Assembly: GCA_007922305.1 (NCBI GenBank)
Contig: ML677385.1
Coordinates: 8,768,336-8,832,335 of the forward strand
Source: Dermatemys mawii
Taxonomy: Eukaryota; Chordata; Testudines; Dermatemydidae
DNA: 64,000 bases
Direction: 5' to 3'
Part shown: positions 23,124 through 34,499 of the stretch, in pieces
How positions within the stretch are numbered: the first letter of the stretch is position 1
Layout of the letters: every line of letters begins with the position of its first letter
The notes under the pieces: model-generated
Told to the model about the DNA's origin: nothing
The model's input: only the letters and a program-made list of their open reading frames with translations
The model's database searches: none
Made by a program: the position numbers and the translations under genes

Positions 23124-23497
23124 TGCAGCACTCGACAATGGAAGACGGAGCGTGCCTTGCTGAAACCCTTGAAAGATGGCGCCGGAGGTGGAAGGAAACA
23201 CAGGGATTGCTGGGATATGCCAAAAAGCATCATGGGTAGTTCAAACAGGATATAGAATGCCCCGCAAGTGACGCCCCCCCCTACCACAAGCCATTGCGCC
23301 AGATCAGGAAGAGGTGTACTGTGGGATACATGCCCTAATGCGCTGCTCTTAATGCCGTATTAAGTGCCGCAAATGTGGCCATGCTATAACGCTGGAGCTT
23401 CTCAGTGTGGACATACAATAGCGCTATTATTATTGCTGTATAAGGCGACTGCTATAAGCAATAGTGCTATAATTTTGTAAGTGTAACCATACCCTTA

Positions 23498-24759
23498 GAG
23501 ATTATTTGAAGGGCAGAGGCTGAAGAGTGAAGCACTTTGGCTCAAGACCTCTGGTGAATTCAATCTTTCAATGAGCCAGGCAAGGTTGGTTATCTAAAAA
23601 AAGCTCTTAAGCATGTGCTTAACTTTAAGCACATAAATAATCCAATTACATTTATTCAAGCTTTCATGATTGTTTAAACTGACGGTGCCATCTTTTCTGG
23701 TGGGTATTCAACCTAAAAGCCTTGAAGCAGGAATCTGATAAAGGCTGGATTACTATTAGCTCCCCAGGTGCTGGCTCTCAGCCATTCAGCACTCCTTTTA
23801 CCCACTACTATTGCAGAGATCTGTTCTGGTTACAGAATAGAAGTATAACTTTCATACACTGTGTTTATTTATAAATATGGAAAATGCAGCTAAGTTTTGT
23901 TTATGTCTTTCTGAGGGCTGGCTTATACCTCTCTAGTGTGTTTTGAGAAGTGCTGTGGTTTAATTGCCCCATAGAGACAGTGCTGGCACACTTGAAAAGG
24001 TACCCAGTTTGTGTTAAAACAGTCCTGTTTCAACCAGAAATAGTAATGTTTGTACATTACTCTCTCAATCTACATAACTCACCACACATTGGTTAGTTAT
24101 AATATGAGATAAGTTTCTTGCTATATGATGAAAACACTCATTGCACTCTGATGCTTTCTCAGTACCCTTTGTGTTCATGGATATTTTGCAGTGAACATTG
24201 TATTGTGTTTCCTGGAGGAAAATAACTCATCCAGGATTAACTAGCCATATTAAGAAAATCTGAAAAGACTTTTGGGACTTAATAATTACATAACAGCTTT
24301 AAATACCTAAACTTCCCAATAGCTCCAGCAGCTGGTTCTCTCTACCACGCATTCCATTACATTCCAGCTTTTGATGTTGGTATGACTTACTTTTTAGCAC
24401 AGTTCTCAAATACAACACCAAATTTTCCACAGTCTGTGAAAATACTTTAACTAGCATTCTCATGGATAACACCCTGGCCTTTTTTTTAAATTAATATACA
24501 TTTTAAGGCTTCAGTACTGCATATAGAGACTGTTTATTTGTGTGGGTATGTAACATGGTGTCAGAGTCTCGGACCCTATAGTTGCCTTTTATTTTGTTCA
24601 CAGTGAATTTTGGAATGCGGTATTTCATGACTGTGGGTTTGATCCTGGCGGCTAGAGTTTCAAGCTTCACAGACTGAAAGTCACCTCTGCTACTTCCTTT
24701 AGAGTTAGTCTCTAGGAACACATAAAGACCAATGGTAGTGTTGCACTCTGTGTTCTAGT
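23498..24759. other. No gene recognised
   Basis: AT-rich unique DNA. The frame at 24503-24721 (minus) has no known domain. Confidence 0.4.
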
Positions 24760-25110
24760 GCTCCACTCTGATTGGTAGAGGGCAGTAGAGGGAGCACTTA
24801 GAGGGGTTACATGACCCTCTTGTGGGCAGATTACCCTGTCCTGGAACTCCCCCGGGTTGGTCAAATCTGCTCTCAAGGAGGTCCTCTGCAGCTGAACCCC
24901 ATTTTGATTAGTAGAGGGCAGTGAGAAGAGTTCTTAGAGGGGTCACATGACCCTCTTCCAGTCCAGTCAGCCTGTCCCGGAACACCCTCTGATTGGTCAA
25001 ATCTTCTCTTGGGGTGGTCCAATGCGGTTTAAACCCATCCTGATTGGTAGAGGGTGGTGGGAGTAGTATTTAGAGGGCACACATGACACCCTTTGCTTCT
25101 GGTCATGTGT
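24760..25110 (+). repeat. 136-bp tandem repeat, about 2.6 copies
   Basis: ATTGGTAGAGGGCAG-type words start at 24771, 24907 and 25043, exactly 136 bp apart. Each unit contains CTGATTGGTAGAGGGCAGT, TTAGAGGGGTCACATGACCCTCTT (a palindromic core), CCTGTCCTGGAACWC and a second TTGGTCAAATCT. The ATTGG pairs are CCAAT-box-like, so this could be the duplicated enhancer part of an LTR, but no LTR ends are visible. Confidence 0.85.
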
Positions 25111-25394
25111 CCATCTTGACCCAGGAACTAATACCCCCAGAAGTGGTTCTTACGGTAGCAGGTGGGCAGAGCCTGATTGAGTCAGGAGTGGGGCCCACCT
25201 TTTATTGATGGTAGGATCCTTATACTACTCACAATCTTATTGTAAAGCAGATTTTTACCCAGTTTATGTCACCACCCAAACAAAAGGAAGAAAATTTCAT
25301 GTGTTGATTTAATTGAGTAATAGAATATTTTCTGAATTATACATACAATTTAGTACTTTTTCAGATAAAAGGCTTCTTTCTGAAATTTTTGCAG

Positions 25395-25625
25395 AGTTTA
25401 CAGAATATGTCTACATGTCAACTGCTACAGCACCACAGGTATGGGACTGCAACTGTGATGATGTAGTTCCATAGTCTAGATGCATCCTATATTGATGCAA
25501 GGTTTTTTAATTGATACATTTAGTCCAGCTCTCCAAGAGGTGGTGGCTTATTCAATGGAAGAATTATTCTGTCAACCTAGCTGCACCTACACCCCGTGTT
25601 AGGTCAACCTAGCTACAACGTTCAA
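25395..25625. repeat. MITE of the TGTCTACA family, diverged
   Basis: GAATATGTCTACATGTCAACTGC at the left, CTCCAAGAGGTGGTGGCTTATTCAATGG in the middle, and GTTAGGTCAACCTAGCTAC at the right match the internal order of the 10825-11113 and 18566-18832 copies. Confidence 0.5.
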
Positions 25626-25642
25626 AGCAAGAAATTTTTCAC

Positions 25643-25670
25643 AGCTCTGAGCTCTGAGCTCTGAGCTCTC
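25643..25670. repeat. 7-bp tandem repeat (AGCTCTG)n
   Basis: AGCTCTG repeated four times, the last interrupted by C. Confidence 0.85.
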
Positions 25671-26825
25671 AATAGTTCTAACAGAATTGCCACTCAGAGG
25701 TAGGAAATAAAACTGGAAATAGTAGAATTTTTCATTGGGGAAATTGTATATCATGAACTCAGTGTGAACTCGCAAAGAGCTGAACCAGTCTGCTAGCATC
25801 ACAGAATGAACCGTCTTACAGAATATTTATCATAGTGCTCTGTATTTTAAGTCAAAGCAAATGAAACTGAGAAGCACGTAATCTGCTAATCACAGTCCAT
25901 CTTCCATATGGTCTTTTCTATTTCTCAAATATCTCATCAGTCTTTAAAACCTCTAAGATTACAGGTTGGGTCTAAGAGACAGGCTCTGATGATCTGCCTG
26001 GGAGGATAATGGATCCAGAGGGTCTCCAGAGGACTCTGAGGGAGCAAAGTGTATTGCCAACTCTTCACCTTTAAAGATTGGTTAGCATTTTACGATGACT
26101 CTTTTTACCAGCTACGGTGGCTGGTAGGCGCTTTTCCACAGGTTCACCATTACAAATCACCATAGCTTTATGAATGACCCATAACAGATGAAGCATGAGA
26201 GAAGATAGTGATGGTGTCACTGATGGGTGTGTTGTGCCGAAGCACATCAGCTGTGCTATAAAAGTCCATTTTGGCTTCTTATGTCTCGATTGTGCAGAAG
26301 GCAGAAAATTATTTCTTTGCGCCTACAATAACATCTGCAAAATGTTGATTGATAGATTTGTTTAGAGCAGTATGTAGCCTGGTTAATTCAGACTGACTTC
26401 ACTTGGTTGCTACTGAGAGTTCCTCCCTTTACAAGGAAATAACAGGTATATAATCAATCAAATTAGGCTTTAACTATTTGCATCAGTGGAAACAAATGTT
26501 AGGAGGTTAGAATGCGTGATCTAATCATTTGGTTTTCTATACATGGCAGTCACCAAATGCTGTGAAACAGCTGCAGTTTGCATTCTTTTTTTTTTTTTTT
26601 TTTAAAAAGCATACCTGATGCTGATTTCTAAACTCTTAAAGCTTTTGCTGCCATTACAGAGGCATCAGAAATCACATTGTTACTGATCACTGCAACTTCA
26701 AGTCTCCTGACATCTCAGCCAGTCAGACATTGTACTCTCATCTGTACTTTGGTCTTTACATTTTAAGCACATGGAAGTTCTCTGATGAAGAGAAACAGTC
26801 AGAATGAAAAGACATGCATATATTC
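25671..26825. other. No gene recognised
   Basis: Unique DNA with a poly(T) run at 26587-26603. No supported gene. Confidence 0.4.
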
Positions 26826-26890
26826 AAAGGTTTAAAGCCAGAGGGACCATTGTGATCAAATAGTAGTTAACCTCTCATGCAAGTCTTAAA
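26826..26890 (-). repeat. CR1 3'-end fragment
   Basis: GGTTTAAAGCCAGAGGGACCATTGTGATCAAATAGT is a diverged version of the same CR1 tail as at 15652. Confidence 0.5.
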
Positions 26891-27399
26891 TATGTTTAAA
26901 TTAGAGAGGGGGCCTAATTTTCTGTTTCCGGTTACAACCTCATTCTCTTTAATGGAGGTGCACTAGGGTTGCAGAGGACAGTTTATCCCACAGTATTGAG
27001 AAAAGGTCTCTCTTCACTTAAAAGTGAATAGAAATGTTTTTTAAAATAAATACTAATATGTCCCAAAGTTCCCAAGTCATCTTTTTGGAATTGCACAAAT
27101 ATTTCTACCATAGAATTACTTTAGGTGGTTAAATTGTTCAAGATGTAGGCTGTGGAGCTGCAGGGAAGGGCACTTTAGTTCTGAGAAGATATCAAAAAGC
27201 TAATAAGCCAGTAAATAAGGGAAGCTCGATGTCTTAATGAACGAGAGAAGGCTATCGAAAAATCTGCAGGTGGTAAGAGTAATCAAATACTCATTATGGA
27301 TTCACCACATAATCCCCATATGGAAATAGATTCCTCCCTGACTCTATTTTTACAAAAAAAACTGGACATGTCTGGCAGAATCCGGACAAATGGTAACCC
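26891..27399. other. No gene recognised
   Basis: Unique sequence; the end around 27355-27400 (GGACATGTCTGGCAGAATCCGGACAAATGGTAACCCTACG) looks like a repeat end that abuts the next GC-rich block. Confidence 0.35.
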
Positions 27400-27912
27400 T
27401 ACGAGGCTTTGCTCCTCCGGTTGCTGCCCTTTCTCCCTCCCCCATTTTGCTCCTCTGGCTGCTGCTCTGGCCCCCCAGCCCCTTTGCTCCTCCGGCGGCT
27501 GCCCCAGTCCCCTCCCCTTTGCTCCTCCAGCGGCTGCCGCAGGGACACTCACCCCTCTGCACATGGGCCCGCTGGCAGCAACTCGCATGGTGGGGCAGTG
27601 GTGGCTTCTCCACGTGCCTACTACGTGTGACCCTCTCCCTTTTGCTCCTCTGGCCGACGGTGTAGTGAAAGATCATGCTCCATGCCTGAACGTGCTACCA
27701 GTAGCACTTATCAATACATATATATTATAAGATATTGCTACTGTATTAAACTCCTGCATTATGTAGCAAATGCCTACAGGTAGCAATTTCTGTGGCAGTA
27801 ACTCGCGCGATGGGGCAGCGGTGGCTTCTCCATGTGCCTGCTCAGCTGGGGGGCCGGACAAATTGAGCCAGCGGGCTGAATCCAGCCCGTGGGCCATAGT
27901 TTGGAGACCCCT
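27400..27912. repeat. Composite repeat ending in a hAT-like terminus
   Basis: 27400-27560 consists of GC-rich variants of TTTGCTCCTCCGGCGGCTGCC. A 49-bp segment (GGCAGCAACTCGCATGGTGG onward, 27573-27620) is repeated at 27793-27840, 220 bp later. The right edge GGCCATAGTTTGGAGACCCCTG (to about 27912) is the end of a CAGGGGTCTCCAAACT hAT family. No TSD found. Overlapping frames on both strands are low-complexity artefacts. Confidence 0.6.
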
Positions 27913-28429
27913 GTCCTAGAGTCCTCCTGCATTGACTTCAATGTCAATAGTTTCCCAGTGTAACTGAGTTACAGTGTGTGATTGTTGAACAAAGATACGG
28001 AAAGGTTTCAGCAAACTTTGAAAGGTACAGAAGTGTATTCAAACCCTTTATGGCTCCTTTGTTCCAGCTTGTCACCCTATCATAGCTGACCATCCCTTTC
28101 ATGAGTGGATCCCTGACTCTGTGATAGACCCTTGACTGCTGCATTTTTCTCTTTTGCCCCAACCTCAGTACCTTACTTTTGAAGTTCTTACTGTGGGGCC
28201 CAACAGCTTTGGCAAGTTATCCTATTGCTATGAAACATGTAAAGTATTATTTTTGCTCTGCAGGCTTCAGAGTACATAAAATATTTGTTTAATATGTGTC
28301 CTGCAATAAGCTCTTCAAAAGTAGGGAAGATCAGACGGCAGGAGACTACTGAATAATACTTACTGGCGGGGCACAAAGTAGGAAGGTAGAAGTCTGCTAT
28401 GGGGTCCTAAAGTTCTTTGCAGCATGACT
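27913..28429. other. No gene recognised
   Basis: Unique sequence; nothing identifiable. Confidence 0.35.
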
Positions 28430-28560
28430 GTGGGTGAAATTTGCTCCATTCAGAGGACCAGCACAAGGCTTATATATGTACCACTTATACGATACTTATT
28501 TTGGCAGCTTGAGTTGGCCAAATGTACCAAAATGAATGTCACCCCTCTGTGAATTGTGAA
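28430..28560. repeat. GTGAAATT-type dispersed repeat
   Basis: GTGGGTGAAATTTGCTCCATTCAGAGGACCAGCACAAGGC resembles 44508-44632 (AGGTGAAATTCATCCCATGG...) and 47588-47625, suggesting one family seen three times. Class not known. Confidence 0.45.
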
Positions 28561-29802
28561 CAGGGATTTCCCCAACACCCCCCCCCCCCAAATTTCCAAA
28601 CACCCCCCTAGTTTTGTGAACTAGTTACATGCCAATTTTGGAAATTTGAATTTAAATTGAAACATTAATACACACTTTGAAAGCATATACAGTGTAGGAT
28701 AAAATACGTGTATATGAAAAAGTATAATAGATTTGAAAAGTATGAACATAGACTAGCTTCCTTATACATTGTAAGCAAAGTCAAAATGAGTGCTCCCTGA
28801 CAGCTAGTGGTGAACCAGGAGCTAGAAGGAAAGGCTTCAGGACCAGATTGTATTTACATTCACACCTAATCTACCTAGGTATCCAGCAAAAAGAGCTATG
28901 TTGCAAGTGATAGATTTTGGTTGAGGCTGAGTTGCAAATCACTTGAATGGGGGGAGAGGGGAAATGAAATATTGTTGTTGTTGTTGTTCTTATTGTATGA
29001 GTAAAGGGCAGTAGAACTGTACTTAACCTGTGCTAATTGAGGGCATCAAGAGAGAGGGTGGGGACAGATGTTTTGCTCTGATGGTTTGTCTGAGTCACAA
29101 GTACTATTTGACCTGCCCTTCTCCATGGTTTAAAGACAGAACTGATTAAGATTCATAAAGAGTCTTTTGGTTTGTTAATTGACCACTACAGCTGAAATCA
29201 CTGATAACCAAGTCACATAAGGACCAGGCTTCACATAAACACATAGTGTAAGCCAGTATTTAGTCCTCCTGTGGAGACACTTTTCCTACCCCACTGAGAG
29301 CTCAGTTGAAATCACTGAAAGCTGGGTGGAACCTCAAGGGACCAACTCACAGAGGTCACAGTGGCAAGTGGCAGAGCCATTGGCAACAGAGCAAGGGCGT
29401 GAACGGTGGCACAACAAACAACAGTGGCCAGAGCGAACAGTGAGCACTTGGAGGAACAAGCAAGGTGCCTTCTTGCTCCCCACCTGGGAGGTGAACTCAC
29501 AAGAAGGCACCTCTGAATTCTGAGGGAAACACTGGTGAGTGGGGTGAGGTGGAGGGAAAAGTGAGGAGCTGCAGGGCATGTTAAATAAACATTTGTTTTT
29601 GGACATTGTTTTTGTATTTTTTAGTGACTTTACTCCAGAATGCTAGATTTGTGACAGGGAATGGAAACTTAAATGTGTTTCCTAATAGGCTAAGATTTTT
29701 AAAATGCATTATTTGCCAACGTTGTTATCTCACATCATTGCTATCTTGAGAGGTCATTATGTTGGGGAGTTTTTGTACTAAACATTATTGTAATTAATTT
29801 TT
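28561..29802. other. No gene recognised; simple repeats
   Basis: C run at 28577-28589 and a TTG microsatellite at 28973-28988. 29280-29640 is a purine-rich block ending in an AATAAA (29584) and may be a retroelement piece; I cannot name it. The overlapping frames at 29312-29606 have no domain. Confidence 0.35.
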
Positions 29803-30705
29803 GCATAAGAATGGTTCTACTGCGTCAGACCAATGGTCCATATAACCCAATATCCTGTCTTCTGACAGTGGTCAAGGCCAGGTGCCCCAGAGGAAATGAA
29901 CAGAACAGGTAATCATCAAGTGATCCATCCCCTGTTGCCCATTCCCAGCTTCTGACAAACAGGCTAGGGACACTCAGAGCATGGTGTTGCACCTCCCGCC
30001 CCCACCCCCGATCCTGGCTAATAGCCGCTGATGCACTTATCCTCCAGGAATTTATCTAGTTCTTTTTTAAATCCTGTTGTAGTTTTGGTCTTCACAGCAT
30101 CCAGGCCCTGGCTAAGATTTCCATGGGTTGACTTTATGTGGTGTGAAGAATTACTTCCTTTTGTTTTTATAAAACCTGCTGCCTTTTAATTTCATTGGGT
30201 GACTGCTAGTTTGTGTGTTACATGAAGGATTAAATACGTTTTCCTTATTCACTTTCTTCTCACCAGTTAAGATTTTATAGACTTCTATCATAATCCCCCT
30301 GAGTTATCTCTTTTCTAAGATGAAAATTCCAGTCATTTTAATCTCTCCTCCTGTTTCACACCCCTTATCATTTTTGTTGCCCATCTCTGTACCTTTTCCA
30401 ATTCCAATATATCTTTTTTCGGATGGAGTGACCAGGTCTGCACACAGTATTCAAGGTGTGCATGTACCAAAGATTTATATAGAGGCAATAAGATATTTTC
30501 TGTTTTATTATCTATCCCTTTCTTAATGATTCTCAGCATTGTGTTTGCTTTGTTGACTGCTGCTGCACAGAGTGGATATTTTCAGAGAACCATCCTCAAT
30601 GACTCCAACATCTCTTTCTTGAGTGTTGACAGCTAATTTAGACCCCATCATTTTGTATGTATAGTTGAGATTATGTTTTCCAATGTGCATTACTTTGCGT
30701 TTAGT
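29803..30705 (-). mobile_element. CR1 LINE 3' end, minus strand
   Basis: Same subfamily as 11310-13808: CATAAGAATGGTTCTACTGCGTCAGACCAATGGTCC at the 3' end, through the 3' UTR, into the C-terminal ORF2 block. The minus-strand frame at 30333-30539 reads PLYKSLVHAHLEYCVQTWSL and LELEKVQRWATKMI. Truncated near 30705, next to a small direct repeat TTAGTTAAATCT. Confidence 0.9.
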
Positions 30706-30833
30706 TAAATCTTATTAGTTAAATCTAATACAATGGTCATGAAACATTTTTCAGTTTTTACTATGGTGCCATAGAGTCTACCTTCACCCTCACGGTCTCA
30801 CCCCTCAGTGGCCCTGACACCCCTGTGTAGCGG

Positions 30834-31481
30834 GGTGATCACCCCACTCTGGCCCGGAAAGGGTTCAAAGCAGCCCCGCAGAGGGCTGCGGCTTGAGAAA
30901 GGAGTGGGGGGAGTGGCTGGCCACAGTTGTGGCCAGCTCAATCAGGGCCCAGCTGACCCTTATAAGAGGGCTGTGAGCTAGGGGCAGGCTGGGAGAGGGC
31001 AGGGCCTGGCTGCCTGGGTGACAGGGTACTGAGGGTGGAGCAGTGCTGGGGAAGGGACAGGCTAAGCTGGGGAGCTCAGGTCTGGTGACCTCCCAGGCTG
31101 CAGGTCTGATACCAAGACCTAAAAAGGTACTGGGGGTTAGGCAAAGGCAGCTGGCCCCAAACCCCCTTGCCTATGATGAGTGGCTTTTACACTGCAGTCT
31201 GTCCGAGGAAGTGGGGGCTTGATGACTGGCAGTAGCCCAAACTGAGGCAAGGTGGGATAGAGAGTTGGGGATTCCCTAGGGAGGGGAGACCGAGAGGCAG
31301 AGACTGTGGGGGTATTGCCAGCGGGCAGCACCCCAGATACAAGGGCACTGGGGTCTGGGAGAGGCACGATGGCCAGTGGACAGTGAGACACCAGCCTGCA
31401 GAGGGCGGTCCGAGCTGGAAAGGGCTAATTCCCAGACAACCAGCAGGAGGCGCCGCAGGGGTGAGTTGTCACGCCACTACA
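30834..31481 (+). mobile_element. Solo LTR of a retrotransposon
   Basis: Begins TGTGTAGCGGGGTGATCACC and ends GTCACGCCACTACA, i.e. TG...CA, flanked by CCCC on both sides (30830-30833, 31482-31485). The body is GC-rich, with a TATA-like CTTATAAG at 30958 followed by about 520 bp. No internal gag/pol region is present in the window, so it is a solo LTR left by recombination. The direction is inferred from the TATA-like box; Gypsy versus retroviral origin is not decidable here. The C-run makes the 4-bp duplication ambiguous. Confidence 0.65.
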
Positions 31482-32189
31482 CCCCCCTTGAAAATTTGAA
31501 ACCCCCCCTCCCAATTTCAATTCCTGGGGAAAACACTGATTGTGAATGCTCTTTCTTTCATTCCCCTCTGAAATGCCAGCATTGCAAGGGAAGAAGAAAT
31601 GCAAAGATGTCATCAGAAATAAGAGTGCACTTGTAGAATGGCACAGGAGAATGATCTCCTCTCATCCGATCAGATAGCATTAAGCCTGTCATCTCGAAAC
31701 AAGTGCAAGATCACAGAGGAAAAAATGAGTCGAGGTTGAGGCTGGAGAACTAAAGTACAAAAAACAATTGATAAAAGAAAACCTGAAGCTTCAACCAGAA
31801 CATAGCTAAAATGAGCTGTCTCATGTTATTTTATAGCAGAACTGGAAAAAGGTAATGCCACAAGCAAAATGTTCCACACATCTTGCATTTATTAGAGTTT
31901 CCTCCTACCAGTTCATTTTTAAAGATCGAAATCATCTCAAGCCACGCAGCTCCCTCATGTGTTCATTACAGAACCTTAAGCTTCAATCTGTACATTATAT
32001 CAAGTGTCACCTCTGCCGCTTCAGCAGCCTTGCGCTATTCTGTGCACACCATTAAGTTGTCAAACTGAAATTAAATAGTGATTTTAAAAATGAGCCTTAA
32101 AGTGAGCCATATGATACTGCTGGAAGCTGTGACAAAAGTCCAAGAAAGGAGAAGTTCCTTCTATTGGAGTGCCCGGAGACCATTAGGAG

Positions 32190-32455
32190 ACGAAGGCTGT
32201 TTCAGTGGTTAGGGTGCTAACCTGGGGCTTGGGAGACCTAGTTCAATTTACTGCTCTGCCATGAGCTTCCTGTGTGATCTTTGGCAAGGCACTCAGTCTG
32301 TGCCTCTGTCTACAGTCTACAGTGTCTAGCTGTATCATGGAGAAAACAGCACTTCTGCCCTCACAGGGGTGTTGAGAATAAATACATTAAAGACTATGGA
32401 GCACTCAGATACTACAGTAACAGAGGCCATATAAGGACCTAAGATAGAAAATGAC
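32190..32455 (+). repeat. MIR/CORE-SINE, sense, inserted in copy A
   Basis: TTTCAGTGGTTAGGGTGCTAACC (head), GTGTGATCTTTGGCAAGGCACTCAG (core), ACAGGGGTGTTGAGAATAAATACATTAAAG (tail), and GCCATATAAGGACCTAAGATAGA. All parts are in order. It lies where copy B has unrelated sequence. Confidence 0.8.
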
Positions 32456-32932
32456 ACAAAGTTATAACATCCCTTATTCCTGATTTTTCATCTGTCTACT
32501 GAGATTTCACATTAGCCCCCTGAATACTTGCAGAGAGAGTTTATGGCTTAGGAAAATTTCAAATCTCTAGACCTAGGATTTGTGTTTTGGTTTGGGTAAA
32601 TCAGGGACTGGCAGAGTAGTGCATTTCTGGGACTGAATGTCTATTGTGTGTTGAGAGCGCCATCCAGTGATAAAGCAGCATTTTAACAGCAAGGACATGT
32701 ATTAATGCAAAAGGCTTCAGACCATTTTAACTGAGAAAATTCAGGGGAGAAAATAGCTACACAAACCTACTAGTTTTCACACCAGGCAAAGGTGTCTCTA
32801 ACATTCAGATTTTGATTTTAAACCCACCAAATGCAAAAATAAAGATAAAAAAAATCCAGAATGAGACCTGCACTTTTCTGTTAGAAGAAAAGTAAACCCA
32901 AACTTGGCCTGAACAACAATGTGAATGTTCAA

Positions 32933-33043
32933 GTAATAACAGAAGCGACAAAGTCCTGTGGCACCTTAAAGACTAACAAAAGTATTGAAGCATCAGCTTT
33001 CGTGGGCTAATACGCACTTCGTCGGATGCATGCATGTGATAAC
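32933..33043. mobile_element. 95-bp insertion with 8-bp TSD in copy A
   Basis: 32941-33035 holds CCTGTGGCACCTTAAAGACTAAC and CTTTCGTGGGCTAATACGCACTTCGTCGGATGCA, an abundant turtle repeat. It is flanked by GTAATAAC (32933-32940) and GTGATAAC (33036-33043), an 8-bp duplication with one mismatch. Copy B has a single GTGGTAAC at the matching place (near 46768), i.e. the empty site. Confidence 0.8.
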
Positions 33044-33609
33044 ATACGCTCTTCACAACGTACACATGGCAAAAGGGGGTATGGATTTCTTATTGCTAAG
33101 CCCAGTGATAGCAGTAGTCAGTTTGCTGAAGAGTACCATTTGTTACTCTGGAAGAGTAGAGCTCAGCGTAAGAGATACTAAATCAATTTTCATACAACTT
33201 TAATTCAGGTTGATCCATTGGAAGAGCTTAAATTTTTAAATATTTAAACAGAATAATCTGATAGGCGGATGACTGAGAGTGCAACACTCCATAGTTATAG
33301 AGCAAATTCTTTTAAAAATAAAGCAGTATTGAATGAAAAGAGAAAATGATGTGCAATCGCTGACATAGGAATCCTTTCTGTGCTGCTGATTTAAAATATA
33401 ACCTTACTGCAAGATAGTGAATTGTAGCACTATTCTTTGAGCCAACTGGTCTCAGTGATTAATTCTGATGAAGGATGGCTAGCTAACACACTTGTGCTGT
33501 AATGGGCATTGGAAGTGGTAGTATTTTTAATCTTCAGATGCAATGAGAATTGAAGATCCAGATCCTCTAGATGGCTTTGAAAATCTCAGCCTAAAGCTTA
33601 ATAATCACT

Positions 33610-33735
33610 AACTAATTAATGACACGACACTCAGTGAGCAGCATTCTACAGAGGTGGGGGGAAATAGGGCAATATATTAAATGACTTGTCTAAAGCCACA
33701 GAGGGAGTCAGGTCACAGAGCAGTTATTTGCCACT
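33610..33735 (-). repeat. MIR-like SINE, antisense, shared by copies A and B
   Basis: ATTAAATGACTTGTCTAAAGCCACAGAGGGAGTCAGGTCACAGAGC is the antisense core of MIR. Copy B has the same element at 46985-47155 in the same flanks. Confidence 0.65.
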
Positions 33736-33764
33736 TTTGGAATTGTTCTTGAAAGGAACTTTCT

Positions 33765-34165
33765 ACCGTGCGGCAGGGTGCTGGTTAAGAAGCTCTTAAT
33801 CAGCTCCTGCCACTCCAGGGACTGGGTGAATAGCCTAGTGCCTACTCGGTAACTGGCTGCATCTGCCCGTCTTATTAGCTCAAAGCTATAAAGGCTGGAA
33901 GGAAGCCAGGCAGCAGGGGAAAGAGAGAGGCCAGGCCCAGAAGGAAGTGTGAGCCTCTTAGGCTGTTGCTGGCCAGTCCTGCTGCAGGCAAAGTAGCTGT
34001 GAAGCCTGTATCTAGTTGGGAACTGGTGTTGGGAAAACCTTTTCAGAATTAAGATCATGGGTGTTGCACAAGACTGAAGTGTCCCTGTTTCATTGAAGAG
34101 AGAGACCAGGGGCCAAATACCCAGGGGTGCAGTGTGTACCCCATTACTTACAGATTGAGAATCAT
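33765..34165. mobile_element. About 400-bp insertion present only in copy A
   Basis: Flanking words in A (GAACTTTCT on the left, TTTTCTAAAGGCC on the right) are adjacent in copy B near 47170. The insert is GC-richer, with a TATA-like CTATAAAG at 33886, so it may be an LTR fragment or another element. The minus frame at 33708-34058 has no known domain. Confidence 0.5.
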
Positions 34166-34499
34166 GAGGCCAGGTTTTCTAAAGGCCAACCTGACATCTC
34201 AGTAATGGCACTCAGGCATCATGTTCTCTGCGTCCTCATATTATGACATTGCATCCCAGTGTAATATATTCAAGTCGTTACACAGTGACACTGTCTCATC
34301 ACAATGTAACCTCTAAATGTGCCGAGGCCACCTTATAAAATGGGTGACTCTTCGAAGACATGGAACAAAACAGTAAAAACTGGGAATGGTCCATGTATTT
34401 TGGCAAGTGCAATGCTGCCAAATCTACTGACTTCCTAGCGAGTTCACTTACACAAAATTAAATATTAATATAAGAAAAGGAATATTCCTATTCCATATT

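Larger units (their letters stand above)
21215..23494 (-). mobile_element. PIF/Harbinger transposon copy 1 (minus orientation, gapped)
   Basis: The ends are GGCCATGGTTACACTGGCAC (21215) and GTAAGTGTAACCATACCC (23494), imperfect inverted repeats. TTA flanks both sides (21212-21214, 23495-23497), the TWA duplication of this superfamily. The copy is the reverse complement of the element at 38695-42994 and nearly identical to it; most amino-acid differences between their transposases reflect CpG transitions. It carries the split transposase on the minus strand and only the last codons of the Myb gene on the plus strand. Compared with copy 2, 2036 bp (positions 40599-42634 of that copy) are missing at exactly the 10-N run. 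Confidence 0.95.

Noticed and set aside
22459..23239. Plus-strand frames of 84-125 residues over transposon copy 1, mirrored in copy 2
   Set aside because: They are antisense shadows of the transposase and carry no domain.
27283..27730. Overlapping 100-144 residue frames on both strands
   Set aside because: Repetitive TTTGCTCCTCCGGCGGCTGCC units give low-complexity proteins in every frame.
30834..31481. CpG-island promoter of a host gene
   Set aside because: TG...CA ends with CCCC on both sides and the lack of any downstream exon fit a solo LTR better.
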